Part shown: positions 1 through 4,941 of the stretch, piece by piece | How the letters are laid out: each line of letters starts with the position of its first letter | Position numbering within the stretch: the first letter of the stretch is position 1 | Source of the DNA: CAZPAN01 sp964428485 | Lineage (GTDB): Bacteria > Actinomycetota > Coriobacteriia > Coriobacteriales > CADBOM01 | DNA length: 7,092 nucleotides | Direction: 5' to 3' | Assembly: GCA_964428485.1 (NCBI GenBank) | Contig: CAYRYP010000068.1 | Location: forward strand, 1 to 7,092 | The notes under the pieces: generated by a model | Database searches by the model: none | Told to the model about the DNA's origin: nothing | The model's input: only the letters and a program-made list of their open reading frames with translations | Made by a program: the position numbers and the translations under genes

Positions 1-76
1 TGGAGCCAACAAGGGGACTCGAACCCCTGACCTGCTGATTACGAATCAGCTGCTCTACCATCTGAGCTATGTTGGC
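1..76 (-). tRNA. tRNA-Thr (anticodon CGU)
   Basis: The minus strand folds into a full cloverleaf. The acceptor stem is GCCAACA/TGTTGGC, followed by T8-A9. The D arm has GCTC/GAGC, the anticodon stem GCTGA/TCAGC encloses loop TTCGTAA, and the T arm is AGGGG-TTCGAGT-CCCCT. The discriminator base is U and CCA is encoded at positions 3-1. The anticodon CGU reads the threonine codon ACG. The gene lies about 32 bp after the stop codon of the oxidoreductase gamma subunit on the same strand. A candidate promoter of its own overlaps that gap, so it may be transcribed both alone and by readthrough of the operon. Confidence 0.97.
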
Positions 77-93
77 TTGTCAGGCAGACACGT

Positions 94-102
94 AGTATAG
101 CA
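94..102 (-). promoter_or_regulatory. extended -10 promoter candidate for tRNA-Thr
   Basis: On the minus strand the sequence reads TGC-TATACT. This is a 5/6 match to TATAAT with a TGn extension, placed 17 bp before the mature tRNA 5' end. No good -35 hexamer is visible at normal spacing, where it would fall in the last codons of the gamma-subunit gene. The same TATACT hexamer precedes the tRNA-Leu gene in this window, which supports the call. Confidence 0.5.
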
Positions 103-108
103 AAAAGC

Positions 109-648
109 TTATGCGCTGCGGCCAATCTCGAGCGCCTGCTTGTTGTACCCGATCATATCTTGGCGTCTCGCGGAGACGCACTTGGAAACAGCGTTGCCCA
201 GCGCATCGACGCTCACTAAGTCGAGCTCCTTGTTGAGCTTTCCCGTGATGATGACGTTGGCAAGCCCGCTAATGCCGTTGTCCTCAGCCATCTGGGTCGC
301 GGGGAGCGCGAAGTAATTCACGTCCTCGCGATCGAGGGAGTTCTCCACCATCGTGGTGTCCACGATCACAGTTCCGCCCGGCCTGACGGTGTCGATGAAC
401 TTCTCGTAGGAGGGGCGGTTCATCGCAACGAGCACGTCGGGGGTGACAACCAGCGGCGAGCCGATCGGCTCATCAGAGATGACGACCGAGCAGTTGGCCG
501 TGCCGCCGCGCATCTCCGGCCCATAAGACGGAAGCCAGCTGACCTCCTTGCCGTCCATGAGACCCGCATAGGCGAGGAGCTTCCCCGCGAAGAGGATCCC
601 CTGCCCGCCGAATCCGGCGAGCATTATGTTAGTGGTCCTAGCAGCCAT
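109..648 (-). CDS. 2-oxoacid:ferredoxin oxidoreductase gamma subunit (VorC/KorC/PorG type)
   Basis: This is the gamma subunit (179 aa) of a cytoplasmic 2-oxoacid:ferredoxin oxidoreductase that makes acyl-CoA, CO2 and reduced ferredoxin. In characterised relatives this domain contributes to CoA binding. An N-terminal glycine-rich turn GFGGQG sits at residues 12-17. The hallmark PSYGPEMRGG lies at residues 40-49 and is typical of the family, as is the length of about 180 aa. The start is supported by a ribosome binding site, AAGGAGGGG, placed inside the last codons of the preceding gene; only 3 bp separate that gene's stop from this ATG, so translation is probably coupled. It is the last gene of the four-gene operon. 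Subunit letters differ between naming schemes, so I give no symbol. The oxoacid specificity cannot be read from this subunit. Confidence 0.93.
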   Translation of the reverse strand: MAARTTNIMLAGFGGQGILFAGKLLAYAGLMDGKEVSWLPSYGPEMRGGTANCSVVISDEPIGSPLVVTPDVLVAMNRPSYEKFIDTVRPGGTVIVDTTMVENSLDREDVNYFALPATQMAEDNGISGLANVIITGKLNKELDLVSVDALGNAVSKCVSARRQDMIGYNKQALEIGRSA

Positions 649-651
649 ATC

Positions 652-1425
652 CTACTTCCCCTCCTTGTCGGCCTCGATGTCCTTGTAGACGCCCAGCGGA
701 TAGTAGGTAAGCAGGTTGTCGCGCATCCACTGCATCGATTCCACCGGGTCGAGGCCCCAGTTGGTGGGGCAGGTGGAGACAACCTCGATGATGGAGTAGC
801 CGAGCTTGCGCTGCTGGTACTCGATGCCCTTCTTGATGGCGCGCTTCATAGCCCTGACGTGCGCCGGGGTGTCTATCGTGACCCTCTCGGCATAGGCAGT
901 GCCGGTGAGCGTGGAGAGCAGCTCGCAGACCCTAACTGGGTAGCCAGCAACGTCGACATCACGCCCGTAGGGACTGGTCTGCGTGATCTGCCCAGGAAGG
1001 CTGGTGGGGGCCATCTGGCCGCCGGTCATGCCGTAGATTGCGTTGTTGATGAAGATGACGGTGATGTTCTCCCCGCGGGTGGCGGCATGCACGGTCTCAG
1101 CCATTCCGATGGAGGCAAGATCGCCATCTCCCTGATAGGAGAACACAAACTTGTCGGGCATCACTCGCTTGAGACCAGTGGCGACCGCTGGCGCGCGACC
1201 GTGTGCCGCCTCGACCATGTCGGTGGCGAAGAAGTCGTACATAGTCACCGAGCAGCCGACCGGGCAGACGCCGATGGTGTCTCCCTCCAAGCCCATCTCG
1301 TCGATGAGCTCAGCCAGCGTTCTGGTGACGATTCCATGCCCGCAACCCGGGCAGTAGCTAAACGGAGCGTCGGTGAGAGAGTGCGGACGCACGACCTCGA
1401 GCTCCTGCGCAGTTTCGGTAGCCAT
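652..1425 (-). CDS. vorA: 2-oxoacid:ferredoxin oxidoreductase, TPP-binding beta subunit
   Basis: This is the thiamine-diphosphate subunit (257 aa) where the 2-oxoacid is decarboxylated. CPGCGHG is at residues 25-31. GDGD at residues 99-102 and NN at 127-128 followed by YGMTGGQ at 131-137 form the TPP/Mg2+ site. Cys25, Cys28, Cys58 (in the VGCS segment) and Cys219 (in CPTNW) fit the four ligands of the proximal [4Fe-4S] cluster known in this enzyme class. The frame is open for 41 more codons upstream, but those overlap the end of the alpha-subunit gene. I chose the ATG at 1425 because GGAGG lies 8 bp before it and the protein then begins like its relatives. The upstream stop codon is 1 bp away, so the two genes are translationally coupled. 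The vorA symbol follows methanogen naming; korB is the alternative. Confidence 0.93.
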   Translation of the reverse strand: MATETAQELEVVRPHSLTDAPFSYCPGCGHGIVTRTLAELIDEMGLEGDTIGVCPVGCSVTMYDFFATDMVEAAHGRAPAVATGLKRVMPDKFVFSYQGDGDLASIGMAETVHAATRGENITVIFINNAIYGMTGGQMAPTSLPGQITQTSPYGRDVDVAGYPVRVCELLSTLTGTAYAERVTIDTPAHVRAMKRAIKKGIEYQQRKLGYSIIEVVSTCPTNWGLDPVESMQWMRDNLLTYYPLGVYKDIEADKEGK

Positions 1426-1426
1426 C

Positions 1427-2530
1427 CTAGTTTCCTCCCGTAAGCCTCTGATGGAACGGAACCAGATGCACGCTCTCCCCAGCGGCAACCTTCTCGATGC
1501 ACACGAGGATCTCCTCCGGCTCTGGGATGATCCCACCTGTGTGCCCAAAGAAGTTGACGGGCTTGGAGTCGTGGATCGAGAGCCTGATGTCGTCGATCAT
1601 CTGCCCCATGGACATCTCCACCGACAAAAACGCCTTGCAGGTCTTGGCGACCTTCGCGATCGCGTTCTCGGGGAAGGGCCACAGAGTGATCGGGCGTGCA
1701 AGGCCGGCCTTGATGCCCCTCTCGCGCGCCTGGTTGACCGCGCTCTTGGCAACTCGCGCGGTGGCGCCGTAGGCAACCAGAACAACGTCGGCGTCGTCGG
1801 TCAGATACATCTCGCACATCTGCTCGTCGGCGATGATCTTGTCGTACTTCTCCTGGCGCTTCACGACGATGTCCTCGAGGATCTGGGCGTCGAGGAACAG
1901 CGAGTTGGTGATGTTGTGCTCGCGCTTCATGCCGGTACCGGTGGTGGCCCAAGGCTTGTCGGGGATGTTGGGCTCGACCTCTGGCAGGGTGGTGGGCTCC
2001 ATCATCTGACCAAGCATGCCGTCGGAGAGGATCATGACGGGGATCCTGTACTCGTCGGCCTTGTCGAACGCCTTGAACACCATGTCCGCGACCTCCTGGA
2101 CGGAGGCGGGAGCATAGACAATGAGGTGGAAGTCACCGTGGCCAAGACCCCTGGTAGCCTGATGGTAGTCGGCCTGCGAGGGCTGGATTCCGCCGAGACC
2201 AGGACCTCCACGCTGAACGTTGGCGATGACCGCCGGCAGATCGCAGCCGCACAGATACGAGATGCCCTCGCTCTTGAGGCTGATTCCCGGAGACGACGAA
2301 GATGTCATGACCCTCGCGCCCGCCGAAGAGGCACCGTAGACCATGTTGATGGCGGCGATCTCCGACTCGGCCTGAAGGAACAGGCCGCCCACCTTGGGCA
2401 TCATCTTCGACATGTATGCGGATACCTCGGTCTGCGGGGTGATCGGATAGCCGAAGAAGAACCTGCATCCGGCGCGGATCGCGGCCTCGGCCATGACCTC
2501 GTTGCCCTTCATCAATACCTTTTCAGCCAT
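1427..2530 (-). CDS. vorB: 3-methyl-2-oxobutanoate (ketoisovalerate):ferredoxin oxidoreductase alpha subunit VorB
   Basis: This alpha subunit (367 aa) carries the pyrimidine-binding and transketolase C-terminal domains of a 2-oxoacid:ferredoxin oxidoreductase. FGYPITPQTE lies near residues 26-35, TSSSSPG at 76-82 and RGGPGLGG at 107-114. The start MAEKVLMKGNE, the segment IQPSQADYHQATRG and the C-terminal LARPITLWPFPENAI match what I recall of the anaerobe proteins called VorB. Ketoisovalerate is therefore the most likely substrate, but relatives acting on 2-oxoglutarate or other oxoacids look similar. A GAGGTGA ribosome binding site lies a few bases before the ATG, and the ferredoxin gene ends 4 bp upstream. 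It is the second gene of the operon. The protein carries no iron-sulfur motif of its own, as expected for this subunit. Confidence 0.92.
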   Translation of the reverse strand: MAEKVLMKGNEVMAEAAIRAGCRFFFGYPITPQTEVSAYMSKMMPKVGGLFLQAESEIAAINMVYGASSAGARVMTSSSSPGISLKSEGISYLCGCDLPAVIANVQRGGPGLGGIQPSQADYHQATRGLGHGDFHLIVYAPASVQEVADMVFKAFDKADEYRIPVMILSDGMLGQMMEPTTLPEVEPNIPDKPWATTGTGMKREHNITNSLFLDAQILEDIVVKRQEKYDKIIADEQMCEMYLTDDADVVLVAYGATARVAKSAVNQARERGIKAGLARPITLWPFPENAIAKVAKTCKAFLSVEMSMGQMIDDIRLSIHDSKPVNFFGHTGGIIPEPEEILVCIEKVAAGESVHLVPFHQRLTGGN

Positions 2531-2534
2531 TTTC

Positions 2535-2741
2535 TCACCTCACAACCTGGATGGCAGCGTCGGGGCACATCACCTGGCAGCTTCCGCAACCGATGCACTC
2601 CGCCTCATCCGTGCACATGACGGGATGGTAGCCCTTGGCGCTTATCGTGTTCGCATCCAGCTCGAGAATGTCTTTCGGGCAGTAGCTAACGCACAGGCCA
2701 CATCCCTTGCAATACTTGGCGTCAACAGCGATTCTCGACAT
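2535..2741 (-). CDS. 2x[4Fe-4S] ferredoxin-type delta subunit of the oxidoreductase
   Basis: This small ferredoxin-like subunit (68 aa) passes electrons from the TPP subunit to external ferredoxin. Two CxxCxxCxxxCP motifs are complete: Cys11/14/17/21 and Cys49/52/55/59, each followed by proline. The 27-residue spacer between them is longer than in minimal clostridial ferredoxins and is common in the PorD/KorD/VorD delta subunits. The frame is open further upstream to an ATG at 2843, but that 34-residue extension looks non-coding. I chose the ATG at 2741 because GGAGG lies 9 bp before it and the first cysteine then falls at the usual place. It is the first gene of the operon, 4 bp before the alpha-subunit ATG, downstream of the repeat-rich divergent region. 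Confidence 0.92.
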   Translation of the reverse strand: MSRIAVDAKYCKGCGLCVSYCPKDILELDANTISAKGYHPVMCTDEAECIGCGSCQVMCPDAAIQVVR

Positions 2742-2817
2742 CGTCGCCAACCTCCAAATCTCTCTTTGGACATTGCAGGGAGGGGTTAACCGCATACGAC
2801 AGAGGTGCGCACGCGGC

Positions 2818-2834
2818 GAATCGTCCGACGATTC
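2818..2834. promoter_or_regulatory. 17-bp perfect dyad, candidate operator
   Basis: GAATCGTC-C-GACGATTC is a perfect inverted repeat with 8-bp arms around one base. It lies 77 bp upstream of the first ATG of the oxidoreductase operon and just downstream of a candidate -10 box for that operon. This is a plausible place for a repressor. It has no T-run, so it is not a terminator. The regulator is unknown. Confidence 0.45.
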
Positions 2835-2852
2835 ACTCCACACACGCCGTCT

Positions 2853-2858
2853 ATCTTA
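2853..2858 (-). promoter_or_regulatory. weak -10 candidate for the oxidoreductase operon
   Basis: The minus strand reads TAAGAT, a 4/6 match to TATAAT. A poor -35 (TTTCCC, 3/6) sits 16 bp upstream at 2875-2880, inside a spaced inverted repeat. Transcription would start near 2846 and give a leader of about 105 nt. This is the best candidate I can see, but it is not strong. Confidence 0.25.
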
Positions 2859-2872
2859 TGACTAATGGATGG

Positions 2873-2931
2873 GCGGGAAAGCCTGACACTCCGCAACGGC
2901 TATTTTCTGCCTGATTATTGGAGTTTCCCGC
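2873..2931. repeat. spaced inverted repeat GCGGGAAA / TTTCCCGC
   Basis: GCGGGAAA at 2873-2880 is matched exactly by its reverse complement TTTCCCGC at 2924-2931, with 43 bp between. The half-sites are 51 bp apart, close to five helical turns. The left arm overlaps the possible -35 of the oxidoreductase operon. This could be a pair of sites for one regulator, or it could be chance. Confidence 0.3.
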
Positions 2932-2941
2932 ACACGCTAGG

Positions 2942-2968
2942 CTATTCCACAAGGACTATTCCACAAGG
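2942..2968. repeat. tandem direct repeat of CTATTCCACAAGG upstream of the aldolase gene
   Basis: Two exact 13-bp copies, CTATTCCACAAGG, at 2942-2954 and 2956-2968 are separated by a single A, giving a 14-bp period. They end 26 bp before a candidate -10 box of the aldolase gene, where activator sites or a replaced -35 element would lie. The repeat is not coding in any frame I accept. Confidence 0.5.
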
Positions 2969-2994
2969 CGCGCTCGCTCGACCCCGATTCTGTT

Positions 2995-3000
2995 TAGAAT
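2995..3000 (+). promoter_or_regulatory. -10 candidate for the class II aldolase gene
   Basis: TAGAAT is a 5/6 match to TATAAT, 41 bp before the chosen GTG start. No good -35 is found at 16-18 bp. The 14-bp tandem repeat lies just upstream, which would suit an activator-dependent promoter. Confidence 0.35.
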
Positions 3001-3041
3001 ACTTTGCGGACTTCAAAACTCGTGAAACAGAGGTGAACATC

Positions 3042-3677
3042 GTGAGCATTGACATCAGCATGCTCGAGACCAGGTTCTCGGAGATCGGGCGCGATCTCTT
3101 TCTTTCGGGAGCGATAACCAGCCACGGAGGCAACCTCTCCGTAAGCGACGGGGAGAGGATCTGGATCACCCGCACCGGCTCGATGCTCGGACGTCTGCGC
3201 GAGGGCGATGTAATCGAAACTAGCTGGGAACCCTCCGACACGGACGCCAACTGCTCCAGCGAGCTCGTGGTTCACCGCGAGATCCACCATGCGATGATGC
3301 GCCGATGTGAGACGCGCAACGAGGAGTTTGGCACGCGGGCGATCGTGCATGCGCACACCGCGCACACAACGCTTCGGTCCATGTACCACGACGAAATCTG
3401 CTCGGTTGACTCGGAGTGCAAACTGCTCCTCCCCGAACCGGTGAAGGTAGTTCGCCCGCAGTATTCGATCGGAAGTCCCGAGGGTGCAAAGATGCTCGCT
3501 GACATCGTCGAGGCCGGCGGAAGCATCGGGGTCATCGGCGGACATGGGCCCTTCGCGGTGGGCAAGACGCTGGAGTCTGCCCTGCAGCTCATATCGTCGC
3601 TAGAACACTCGTGCAAGCTCGCCGACATGATGGAACAGAAAGAGATGCTGCAACTCCTGCGCGAGATCAGGGGATAG
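3042..3677 (+). CDS. class II aldolase/adducin family protein (FucA-like)
   Basis: This is a zinc-dependent class II aldolase (211 aa) that cleaves or forms a carbon-carbon bond through an enediolate. The fold begins with GRDLFLSGAITSHGGNLSV at residues 17-34, the usual phosphate-binding and glycine-rich region. SSE at 72-74 places Glu74 as the catalytic acid/base of FucA. HAH at 103-105 and His168 in GGHGPF are the three zinc ligands. All catalytic groups are present and the length is normal. I chose GTG at 3042 because AGAGGTGA lies 5 bp upstream; the longer frame from 2865 has no ribosome binding site and adds unrelated residues. The gene diverges from the oxidoreductase operon and converges on the ketopantoate reductase-like gene. 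The substrate is unknown: fuculose-phosphate-like sugars, or a 2-oxoacid aldol given the neighbours. Confidence 0.88.
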   Translation: MSIDISMLETRFSEIGRDLFLSGAITSHGGNLSVSDGERIWITRTGSMLGRLREGDVIETSWEPSDTDANCSSELVVHREIHHAMMRRCETRNEEFGTRAIVHAHTAHTTLRSMYHDEICSVDSECKLLLPEPVKVVRPQYSIGSPEGAKMLADIVEAGGSIGVIGGHGPFAVGKTLESALQLISSLEHSCKLADMMEQKEMLQLLREIRG

Positions 3678-3697
3678 AGCAAACAGAGGACAGCTCC

Positions 3698-4618
3698 CTA
3701 GGAGGCGTAGCTCGCCTCGATCTCTCGGATGCGTTCGTAGAGGAACCTGTTTGTAGGGACAAGGATCCCATGGCGCTCCGCCAATCTGATCACGGTGCCG
3801 GCAAACTCCTCCACCTCAGTGGGTTTGCGATTTATGCGATCCTGTGCCATCGACGGAAGCCCATCGGGTTCCAGCGACGCAATGAGCTCGAACATCTCCG
3901 TAAGGTCCTGCTCGGTAACATCGACCCCCTCTGCACGCGCTACGGCCATCGCTTCGCGCATCGCTGCGACGAAGCACCGACACTGCTCGGTTCCCTCCTC
4001 CACCGCCGACCCGTAGCTGCCGGAAAACGCCATGGTTGTCTGGTTGACACCGACGTTGAGCATGAGCTTGGTCCAGAGACGGTGGCGAATGTCAGACTCC
4101 ACCACATGCGGGATGCCGGCGCGGCGATAGAAATCCTCGATCTCTCCAACCGCTTCCGGGGAGGTTCCGGGGGCGGCTCCGAAGCGGATCTCGCCCACGT
4201 GTGTAAATGTCAGGGCGTTGTCGATGAAGACCGCATCCATCCCCTGCGCAACGGAGAGCACCGTCCCCTTCCAGCCGAAGCGCTCGGCGATTCTCTCCTC
4301 GCTGGTGACGCCGTTGAGAAGCGACGCGATACGCGTGCCGGGACCAACCAGTCGCTCCATTGTCTCGAGAGCCTTCTCCATCCCTGTGGCCTTGATCACC
4401 AGCAGCACGAGATCGACTGGCGAGGCCTCGCTTGCGGGAATCGTACGAATGCGACACGGCTCGCCGTTGACGGTAATCTGGTCAGCGCGATGGCGCTCGA
4501 ACCGCTCGTCGTCCATGACGAACTCCGTCGAGCCGGGCCCAAGGTTCTGCTCGATGATGGTGCCGTAGAGAATGCCTACGGCCCCCTTTCCGATGATCGC
4601 CACGCGCTCGATGCTCAT
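3698..4618 (-). CDS. panE: 2-dehydropantoate 2-reductase family protein (PanE/ApbA-like)
   Basis: This is an NADPH-dependent reductase (306 aa) of the ketopantoate reductase family, converting 2-dehydropantoate to pantoate for coenzyme A synthesis. The Rossmann turn GKGAVG is at residues 10-15 and Lys76 (VIKAT) matches the Lys72 region of the E. coli enzyme. LNG at 101-103 supplies the conserved Asn. RLWTKLMLNVGVN contains Lys184 and Asn188, equal to catalytic Lys176 and Asn180 of E. coli PanE. SMAQD at 256-260 and Glu268 complete the C-terminal substrate pocket. The ATG at 4618 has GGAGG 5-6 bp upstream. Family members also reduce other 2-oxoacids, so the symbol is likely but not certain. 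The gene is alone on its strand, converges on the aldolase with a 20-bp gap, and has a candidate extended -10 promoter. Confidence 0.87.
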   Translation of the reverse strand: MSIERVAIIGKGAVGILYGTIIEQNLGPGSTEFVMDDERFERHRADQITVNGEPCRIRTIPASEASPVDLVLLVIKATGMEKALETMERLVGPGTRIASLLNGVTSEERIAERFGWKGTVLSVAQGMDAVFIDNALTFTHVGEIRFGAAPGTSPEAVGEIEDFYRRAGIPHVVESDIRHRLWTKLMLNVGVNQTTMAFSGSYGSAVEEGTEQCRCFVAAMREAMAVARAEGVDVTEQDLTEMFELIASLEPDGLPSMAQDRINRKPTEVEEFAGTVIRLAERHGILVPTNRFLYERIREIEASYAS

Positions 4619-4683
4619 TCATTCCTCCGCTGCTGTGCCCTAGATTCCCTTGACTGGAAATCGGTCCTACGCCCATGCGCCCA

Positions 4684-4692
4684 ATCATATCA
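4684..4692 (-). promoter_or_regulatory. extended -10 promoter candidate for the reductase-like gene
   Basis: The minus strand reads TGA-TATGAT, a 5/6 match to TATAAT with the TGn extension. It lies 66 bp before the ATG at 4618. No clear -35 is present, which extended -10 promoters tolerate. The 22-bp tandem repeat lies about 45-95 bp upstream of this box. Confidence 0.45.
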
Positions 4693-4736
4693 GTCGCCCA
4701 AGCCACTCCCATGCGAAACGACTCGTGTGGCCATAC

Positions 4737-4782
4737 GCACACCGCAAAGGCGCAGTTGGCGCACACCGCGGAGGCGCAGTTG
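4737..4782. repeat. 22-bp tandem direct repeat, two copies, 24-bp period
   Basis: The copies at 4737-4758 and 4761-4782 are 22 bp long and differ at only two positions (AA in the first, GG in the second, in the middle). Each begins GCACACCGC and ends AGGCGCAGTTG. The 24-bp period is about two and a quarter helical turns. The pair sits between two divergent promoters and is a good candidate for a paired regulator site. Confidence 0.6.
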
Positions 4783-4807
4783 TTACCGTTGTTAAACCTA
4801 ATCATTT

Positions 4808-4863
4808 TTGACATCCACTATGTGCGATATGCCCGGCTTCCGACCTTTTTTCTTCCCTATAGT
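4808..4863 (+). promoter_or_regulatory. promoter elements of the UroD-family gene (uncertain pairing)
   Basis: A perfect TTGACA -35 hexamer is at 4808-4813, but at 15-18 bp downstream there is no good -10; TATGCC at 4828-4833 is at 14 bp. A better -10, TATAGT (5/6), is at 4858-4863 without a convincing -35. Either could be used. The second would give a leader of about 70 nt that includes the 4885-4907 hairpin. Confidence 0.3.
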
Positions 4864-4884
4864 CCCTTTTGTGTGTATTTTTTG

Positions 4885-4907
4885 TCGCTCGAAACCATGG
4901 CGAGCGA
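4885..4907. promoter_or_regulatory. leader inverted repeat upstream of the UroD-family gene
   Basis: TCGCTCG at 4885-4891 and CGAGCGA at 4901-4907 are exact 7-bp arms around a 9-nt loop. The structure ends 23 bp before the GGAGG ribosome binding site. It follows a T-run rather than preceding one, so it is not a plus-strand terminator. It could be a 5' mRNA stabilising hairpin or a DNA operator. Confidence 0.4.
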
Positions 4908-4941
4908 TCATGTCGAAAAGTGACGAAATGGGAGGTCGAAC

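Larger units (their letters stand above)
4619..4941. other. 323-bp divergent intergenic region with regulatory signals
   Basis: No convincing gene lies between the reductase-like gene and the methyltransferase gene. From left to right it holds the reductase ribosome binding site, an extended -10 box on the minus strand, a 22-bp tandem repeat, a short GTTGTTA direct repeat (4779-4785 and 4788-4794), a perfect TTGACA at 4808-4813, a T-rich AT-rich stretch (about 4840-4883), a TATAGT box and a leader hairpin. It is more AT-rich on the right, unlike the surrounding genes. No riboswitch consensus was recognised. Confidence 0.6.

Noticed and set aside
1373..2620. A long plus-strand open frame (415 codons) opposite the alpha-subunit gene
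   Set aside because: It lies antisense to vorB and the ferredoxin gene, which have clear motifs and ribosome binding sites. It has repetitive Leu/Asp/Val/Gly composition typical of an antisense shadow in GC-rich DNA and no recognisable domain.
3702..3718. GAGGCG-TAGCT-CGCCTC hairpin at the junction of the two convergent genes
   Set aside because: The stem is only 6 bp, lies mostly inside the end of the reductase-like coding sequence and has no T-run on either side. It is too weak to call a terminator.
4695..4720. GCCACT segment resembling part of a cobalamin riboswitch, upstream of a possible corrinoid-linked methyltransferase
   Set aside because: Only a six-base resemblance is present. The B12 box and the other conserved parts of the riboswitch core are missing.
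3611..4795. A plus-strand open frame (394 codons) opposite the ketopantoate reductase-like gene
   Set aside because: It is antisense to a protein with all PanE catalytic residues, overlaps the aldolase end and runs into the regulatory repeats. No domain is recognisable.
4897..4923. Eight-codon mini open frame (MASDHVEK) in the leader of the UroD-family gene
   Set aside because: It has no ribosome binding site and begins within the hairpin loop. There is no regulatory-peptide signature such as a run of one amino acid.
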